Assembly (NCBI GenBank): GCA_913046025.1
Contig: CAJWRP010000042.1
Coordinates: forward strand, 1-10,611
Origin: an uncultured Chloroflexota bacterium
Lineage (GTDB): Bacteria > Chloroflexota > Dehalococcoidia > SAR202 > UBA11138
DNA: 10,611 nt
Direction: 5' to 3'
This document shows positions 6,466 through 10,611 of this stretch, piece by piece (positions within the stretch are counted from its first letter, which is position 1; each line of letters starts with the position of its first letter). Both the position numbers and the translations under genes were made by a program. The notes beneath the pieces are model-generated. The model was not told the DNA's origin and did no database searches. It saw only the letters and a list, made by a program, of their open reading frames with translations.

Positions 6466-7464
6466 ATGATGTTAACAACGACTGTAGCGGGTCGCACCTG
6501 GAACTATAGTCATACCATCGGGAGGAACGCGGCGGCGGGCAATGGGTTTACCCAGCCTACAGACGTAGCTGTAGCCCCCGATGGAGTACTTTACGTATTG
6601 AGCCGAGGCAACGACGGTGCCGGTGGTGTTGTTGCTCCTAACAAGCGAATCGGTAAAGTAACCATGGACGAGCGGTTCATTGGGGACTTTGGCCGTGAGC
6701 AGCTAACTTTCCCTGGAAGCTTGGCTGTGGATAGCGACGGCAACGTCTACTGCTCAGACGAGTATGAGAAGGTTATCAAGATCTTCGATACCGATGGGCT
6801 GTTGGCCAGCGAGTGGGATGGCGAAGGCGGGCTTCAGAGCCCTTCTGGTATTGCTTTCGACGGCGACGAAAACCTTTTGGTCGTAGAAGCCGCCACTGGA
6901 CAGGTTAAGAAGTTTACCAAGTCCGGAAACTTTATTTCTGCATTTGGTAGCGAAGGCAGTGGTCCAGGCCAGTTGAATAGGCCATGGGGAATCTGTGTTG
7001 ACTCCGCTGGTGACATTTACGTTGCTGACTGGGGAAACAATCGAGCGCAGAAGTTCTCGCCCGACGGCACCCACCTGGTAACCTTCGGTGAAGAGTCCGG
7101 TGGACCGGGTGGTGCTATGGACCATCCAGCAGATGTTGCTGTGGACAGCGAAGGCGATGTCTATGTTTCTGACTGGGGCAATAAGCTCATCAAGATATTC
7201 GAGGCTGACGGCACGGTCATAACCCAGCTTGCTGGCGACGCGGTGGAGTTCTCCAAGTGGGCCGCCGAAGTCATTGACGCTAACCCGGACGCCATGAAGG
7301 CTTATCGCAGAGTAAAGGACAAGTCCAAGCTCGGGCTGTTCAATCGACCTGTTGGTATTGTCATCGACGATGACGACAATCTTATCATCACTGATAGCAC
7401 CAGGGGCCGACTCCAGGTATACGCCAAGGAAAAGAACTACATGGACCCGCAATTCAACCTGTAG
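6466..7464 (+). CDS. NHL-repeat six-bladed beta-propeller protein
   Basis: A 332-aa protein made of NHL repeats, a fold used for ligand or protein binding and, in relatives such as SMP-30/lactonase-like proteins, for hydrolysis. Repeats lie at about residues 29-55 (QPTDVAVAPDGVLYV), 81-110 (FPGSLAVDSDGNVY), 123-155 (SPSGIAFDGDENLLV), 168-200 (NRPWGICVDSAGDIYVADWG), 218-250 (HPADVAVDSEGDVYVSDWG) and 291-322 (FNRPVGIVIDDDDNLIITD). A helix-prone insert of about 40 residues (251-290, with FSKWAAEVIDANPDAMKAYR) separates blades 5 and 6. There is no signal peptide. Tandem ATGs at 6466 and 6469: AGAGG at 6457-6461 is better spaced for the second, so the protein may be one residue shorter. It is the last gene of the perR-led cluster, ending before a strong terminator. 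Substrate or partner is unknown; naming it a lactonase would go beyond the sequence. Confidence 0.88.
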   Translation: MMLTTTVAGRTWNYSHTIGRNAAAGNGFTQPTDVAVAPDGVLYVLSRGNDGAGGVVAPNKRIGKVTMDERFIGDFGREQLTFPGSLAVDSDGNVYCSDEYEKVIKIFDTDGLLASEWDGEGGLQSPSGIAFDGDENLLVVEAATGQVKKFTKSGNFISAFGSEGSGPGQLNRPWGICVDSAGDIYVADWGNNRAQKFSPDGTHLVTFGEESGGPGGAMDHPADVAVDSEGDVYVSDWGNKLIKIFEADGTVITQLAGDAVEFSKWAAEVIDANPDAMKAYRRVKDKSKLGLFNRPVGIVIDDDDNLIITDSTRGRLQVYAKEKNYMDPQFNL

Positions 7465-7487
7465 TTACTTTACAAAGTCTAAGATAA

Positions 7488-7521
7488 GGGACGGGGCATG
7501 AAGCCCTGTCCCTTTTTATTT
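7488..7521 (+). terminator. Rho-independent terminator of the perR-DUF1800-DUF1501-NHL cluster
   Basis: GGGACGGGGC, loop ATGAA, GCCCTGTCCC (7488-7512): a 10-bp stem with one G-U pair, followed directly by TTTTTATTT. It lies 23 bases after the NHL stop. On the other strand the same hairpin is followed by TTATCTT, so it may also serve the convergent priA gene, less efficiently. Confidence 0.88.
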
Positions 7522-7538
7522 GTAAGGGCTATTAGAAA

Positions 7539-9995
7539 TCACGTCACCGAGACCGGGTCAATATCGATTGCCCAACCCTTTCGTAAAGTGATCTTGTCCA
7601 AGAGGGATCTGGGGTTGGGGCCGCGCAATATTATGTGCCATCTGTGATGCCCTCTTAACATGGCAGGCCAGGCTGGCGCGGGTCCTACCACGTCGGTATC
7701 TGACAAGCCCCACTGCTCCTGTGCCAACTGAAGCTCTTCAGAAAAGCGTACAGCTTCTCCCTCGACTTTTGCTAGGTTGGTGCCTGCGTACATTAGCTGT
7801 ATCAGCCTGCTGTAGGGCGGTTGCGACTGGTCCCGTCGGAACGCCATTTCTTCGTCGTAGAAGCCTTGGTAGTCCTGGGAGGCTGCGGCCTTAATGGCGT
7901 AGTTGTCTGGCTGGTAGGTCTGTATAATAACCTTGCCCTCTAGGTCGCCCCGGCCCGCGCGACCTGCTACCTGACAAAGCAGTTGAAACGTTCTTTCTCC
8001 AGAGCGATATTCCGGCACGTTTAACCCTACATCAGCGGAGACCACCCCAACCAGCGTAACGGACGGGAAATGTAACCCTTTTGCGATCATCTGCGTGCCA
8101 ACCAGAATGCGAGCTTTGCCCGACCTAAATCTGGTTAGAATATCCTCGTGGCCTTTGGGAGTTTTGGCGGTGTCTCTGTCCCATCGCAGCACCTCGACGT
8201 CGGGAAATTGTGCGGCCAGACGTTCAGCGATTCCTTCGGTGCCGACTCCGTAGTAGCTCATTCTGAAACTGAGGCACTGAGGACACTGGTCAGGGGGAAT
8301 GCGCCTAGTGCCGCAGTAGTGGCACAGCAGTCGCTTGGCCCTCTTGTGGAATGTCATGGGTACATTACAGCTTCGACAACGCAGACTGAAACCGCAGTTG
8401 CGACACTGAAGGTAGGCTGAAGATCCCCGGCGATTGATGAAGAGCATCATCTGCTGCCCTGAGTCCATGCACTCGTCCATCGCCTCAATAAGTGGCCTGC
8501 TGAATATGTCGCGATTCCCTTCGCGAAGCTCCGCGCGCATGTCGACTATCTGCACTGACGCCAGTGGAATTGCAGATGGTGCTCCCTTTGTCAATTCGGA
8601 AGCATCCTCATTTGAGCCCACTCGATCAGTCAAGAGACGGAGCTTATAGGCACCTCGGCGTCCTCTATGGTAGGAGGACAGGTCAGGCGATGCGCTGCCT
8701 AAAAGTAGGGTTGCATCGGTCAAACGGCATATTGCGGTGGCAACCTCTCTGGCGTGGTATCGTGGTACGGCGTCCTGCTGCTTATAAGTCCACTCATGCT
8801 CTTCGTCGATGACGATGAGGCCAAGGTCTGGCTGAGGGGCGAAGACAGCACCGCGGGAGCCTACGACCACACCGTACCTGCCGTTGCGCACCTTCCACCA
8901 CTGATCGAAGCGCTCGCCCTGGGTGAGGCCGCTATGCAACACCGCCACATTATCCAGGAATCGGGAGGCGAATCGCTCTATTGTCTGGTAGGTTAAGGCA
9001 ATCTCTGGCACTAAGACTATGGCGCGCTTTCCCAGAGACAGGCAATGCTCCACGGCGTCGAGATATACCTCCGTCTTGCCGCTGCCCGTAACGCCTTGCA
9101 GCAGGTACGTGTCTGGTCGACCTGACGTCTGTTCCAGAGACTGGCGAATATCTTTGGTTATATCGCTCTGCTGCTGCATGAGAGTAATTGGTAATGCTTT
9201 TGGGAAGGTCCTGCCTTCAAGTGGGTCCCGGTCTATCTGAACTGCCTTCTGTTCCAGCCAGCCTCGGTTCATCAATGCCTTCACGGAGGCTGGACCGTAC
9301 TGCTTGCGGACTGCAGCTATGTCTGTAGGCCCCGAGCAGGCCAGCAGGGCATGGGCCAGTTCCATTTGGCGGTGGGCCTTGTTGCTCGGTTCCTTTAGCC
9401 ACCGAAGAACGTCACTGCAGGCATCAGGTGAGAGCGATACCATGTGGCGAAACTTGGCTTTAATGCCCGGTTCCAGAGGCCCTGTATGACGAGTTAGCAC
9501 ACCTCTACGCTCCAGAGCGGACACTGCGGTTCTGGCTCCGTCGCCCATTACCCTCACAAGCTGTTCCTGGCTGACCCGTGATCTCTTTTGGAGGTAGGTC
9601 AAGACCCGGCTCTGGAATGGCGTTGAAGCAGCACCGGCGTTTTCTGCATGCTCCGACAGCGAAAGTAGGGTATTGCCACGAACACGACCACCTTGGGGTA
9701 ACATGGGCGATATTGCTTCGAATAGGGAGCAGACGTAGTACTTACTGGTCCAGACCGCTAACTTTAAGCGGGCCTCGTCTATAACGGGATGCTCGAAGGC
9801 AACGTCGTAGATGTAACGAGTCTCAGCCACCTGTGGAACATCCGATATTGACATGACGATGCCTTGCAGGCTGCGAGGCCCGAAGGGGACCTTAACCAGG
9901 TGGCCGGGCTGTATTTGAAGACCTTCAGGTATGGAGTAACTGAAGGTCCTTTCTGGGCCTGTGGGGGCGTCAACTGCTATCTCGGCGTATCTCAC
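7539..9995 (-). CDS. priA: Primosomal protein N' (PriA), replication-restart 3'-5' DNA helicase
   Basis: Recognises stalled or collapsed forks and reloads the replicative helicase. The protein is 818 aa, within the range for the family. The N-terminal 3'-OH-binding domain spans residues 1-100 (MRYAEIAVDAPTG, with GHLVKVPFGPR at 31-41), followed by a winged-helix region (roughly 125-250). The helicase core has Walker A GVTGSGKTEVY (301-311), VPEIALT (329-335), Walker B IDEEH (396-400), GSASPDLSS (433-441), VGTQMIAKGLHFP (632-644) and QVAGRAGRG (675-683). The eight zinc-binding cysteines are all present: 531/534, 540/543, 558/561 and 571/574. The KGLHFP...GLNVPEYRSGERTFQLL stretch resembles PriA from Chloroflexota as I recall them. 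The start is GTG at 9995, where family similarity begins (RYAEIAVD); only a weak AGG lies upstream. The gene is convergent with the NHL gene and divergent from the lipoprotein gene, and appears monocistronic within the window. Confidence 0.97.
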   Translation of the reverse strand: MRYAEIAVDAPTGPERTFSYSIPEGLQIQPGHLVKVPFGPRSLQGIVMSISDVPQVAETRYIYDVAFEHPVIDEARLKLAVWTSKYYVCSLFEAISPMLPQGGRVRGNTLLSLSEHAENAGAASTPFQSRVLTYLQKRSRVSQEQLVRVMGDGARTAVSALERRGVLTRHTGPLEPGIKAKFRHMVSLSPDACSDVLRWLKEPSNKAHRQMELAHALLACSGPTDIAAVRKQYGPASVKALMNRGWLEQKAVQIDRDPLEGRTFPKALPITLMQQQSDITKDIRQSLEQTSGRPDTYLLQGVTGSGKTEVYLDAVEHCLSLGKRAIVLVPEIALTYQTIERFASRFLDNVAVLHSGLTQGERFDQWWKVRNGRYGVVVGSRGAVFAPQPDLGLIVIDEEHEWTYKQQDAVPRYHAREVATAICRLTDATLLLGSASPDLSSYHRGRRGAYKLRLLTDRVGSNEDASELTKGAPSAIPLASVQIVDMRAELREGNRDIFSRPLIEAMDECMDSGQQMMLFINRRGSSAYLQCRNCGFSLRCRSCNVPMTFHKRAKRLLCHYCGTRRIPPDQCPQCLSFRMSYYGVGTEGIAERLAAQFPDVEVLRWDRDTAKTPKGHEDILTRFRSGKARILVGTQMIAKGLHFPSVTLVGVVSADVGLNVPEYRSGERTFQLLCQVAGRAGRGDLEGKVIIQTYQPDNYAIKAAASQDYQGFYDEEMAFRRDQSQPPYSRLIQLMYAGTNLAKVEGEAVRFSEELQLAQEQWGLSDTDVVGPAPAWPAMLRGHHRWHIILRGPNPRSLLDKITLRKGWAIDIDPVSVT

Positions 9996-10025
9996 GTAGT
10001 TTGCCTGTCGGAATATGCGTCGGCT

Positions 10026-10054
10026 ATGCTATCGATACCTTAATTCTAAGTCAA
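10026..10054 (-). promoter_or_regulatory. Candidate sigma-70-type promoter of priA
   Basis: On the minus strand TTGACT (10054-10049), a 17-base spacer and TAGCAT (10031-10026), ending 30 bases before the GTG start of priA. The -35 matches 5 of 6 and the -10 matches 4 of 6 consensus bases. The rest of the 9996-10254 spacer shows no gene; no convincing promoter for the rightward lipoprotein gene was found. Confidence 0.4.
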
Positions 10055-10254
10055 CGAAACGCATGTTCGCAAGTTGCGTGGAATAGAGTTTGGGATTCAA
10101 ATCGGCTGCGGTAAACTAATGGCGACGTGGGCATCGTGACAGCGCAATTATCGGCCACAGCTATTCTACATAGGTGTTATGAGCCTCGTCAAAGGAAATT
10201 TGTAGGCTTACAAGATCATGTACGGGCCTAAGTGGGTATTGGGAGTGTAGAGAC

Positions 10255-10536
10255 ATGATTCGAACATTCGCAATTGGCACGATCACCTTGGTTGCCCTTG
10301 TTCTGTCCTGCAGCAGTGAAATTGGCACACCAGAAACTGATTTCGCAGAGACGCCCAACATATCGCCATCGCTGACCGCTGCGACGCGAGTGCCTGCTAT
10401 AGCGCCTTTAGTTCCGCCCACACCAGCGCCACCGGGGTGCCCTGGACCACCCAGTCCCCGGGCTTGCGTTGCAGCGCGACGACCGCCCCGGCGTCGGCCG
10501 CGGCGCCGACCACGGGCTGGGCGTCGACCCCGGTGA
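10255..10536 (+). CDS. Small lipoprotein, N-terminal part only; C-terminal half is read from foreign sequence
   Basis: The first 23 residues form a bacterial lipoprotein signal: MIR, a hydrophobic stretch FAIGTITLVALVL, then the lipobox LVLSC, with Cys19 as the lipidation site. Next comes a Ser/Thr/Pro-rich linker (residues 20-58, e.g. TRVPAIAPLVPPTPAPP) of the kind that tethers an extracellular domain. GGGAG lies 9 bases before ATG 10255. From about residue 57 the composition changes abruptly to Arg/Pro runs (RRPPRRRPRRRPR), which is simply the antisense reading of the very GC-rich block that begins near 10425. The true protein probably continued into a domain that is not in this window, and the stop at 10536 is not its own. 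Function cannot be told. Confidence 0.55.
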   Translation: MIRTFAIGTITLVALVLSCSSEIGTPETDFAETPNISPSLTAATRVPAIAPLVPPTPAPPGCPGPPSPRACVAARRPPRRRPRRRPRAGRRPR

Positions 10537-10611
10537 GGAAACCCGTCCCGCTGCCGGCGACCGGCACCGCGTCCCGGGGCGGCGCAGGCGCCGAATGGTT
10601 GTCAGACGATT
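10397..10611 (-). pseudogene. Fragment resembling a DUF2254 membrane protein from a high-GC organism
   Basis: The minus strand is open from the right edge to a TAG at 10399-10397. It reads as a fluent high-GC protein: DAVPVAGSGTGFLTGVDAQP, then VVGAAADAGAVVALQRKPGD and WVVQGTPVALVW. The pattern SGxxTGVD...RKPGDxVVQGTPVA resembles the periplasmic part of DUF2254 proteins, in which a RPGDFVVPGTPLA-like motif is typical; this is from memory and not checked by search. Third codon positions are almost all G or C, unlike every other gene here. The last residues before the stop (about 10397-10420) are read from the neighbouring lower-GC sequence, so the stop is probably not native. The fragment is likely to be foreign sequence joined during assembly or amplification; a recent transfer is possible but less likely. 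Confidence 0.5.

Noticed and set aside
6754..7452. 232-aa open frame antisense to the NHL gene
   Set aside because: Shadow of a repetitive coding gene: no known motif, and the plus strand has clear NHL repeats and a ribosome site.
10430..10536. Arg/Pro-rich C-terminus of the lipoprotein as a real basic domain
   Set aside because: It is the antisense reading of a high-GC block whose other strand has a far better protein; the composition shift marks a sequence junction.

Overview
The window reads as a piece of a free-living, mid-GC bacterial chromosome. The best guess is a Chloroflexota lineage such as marine SAR202. That guess rests on the style of the PriA protein and on the DUF1800/DUF1501/NHL-propeller combination; there is no rRNA or other firm marker, so it is an inference. 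Genes have Shine-Dalgarno sites and AT-rich intergenic regions. No tRNA, rRNA, CRISPR array, insertion sequence or phage gene was seen.

Layout: (1) 1-1120, minus strand: a class V aminotransferase (alanine/serine-glyoxylate type), cut by the left window edge and broken by a frameshift near 816-820. (2) 1272-2750, minus strand: a complete two-domain ManC, mannose-1-phosphate guanylyltransferase plus mannose-6-phosphate isomerase, with a good promoter at 2850-2879. (3) 2751-3186: a 436-nt divergent control region with a PerR-box-like palindrome at 3117-3131. (4) 3187-7464, plus strand: a probable operon of a PerR-type peroxide/metal sensor, a DUF1800 protein, a DUF1501 protein and an NHL-repeat beta-propeller, ending at a strong intrinsic terminator (7488-7521). 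(5) 7539-9995, minus strand: complete priA, the replication-restart helicase, convergent with the operon. (6) 9996-10254: divergent spacer with a candidate priA promoter. (7) 10255 onward, plus strand: the start of a small lipoprotein gene that runs into foreign-looking DNA.

The most interesting biology is region 4. All five metal ligands known from Bacillus PerR are conserved in the regulator, and a near-consensus PerR box lies in its own upstream region. This suggests that the DUF1800-DUF1501 pair, whose function is unknown, and the propeller may be under peroxide or metal control. None of these three proteins shows a signal peptide.

The last ~190 bases are an abrupt jump to about 78% GC, carrying on the opposite strand an open fragment that resembles a DUF2254 membrane protein of a high-GC actinobacterium. 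This looks like an assembly or amplification chimera rather than a real gene neighbourhood. The frameshift in the aminotransferase may also be a sequence error.
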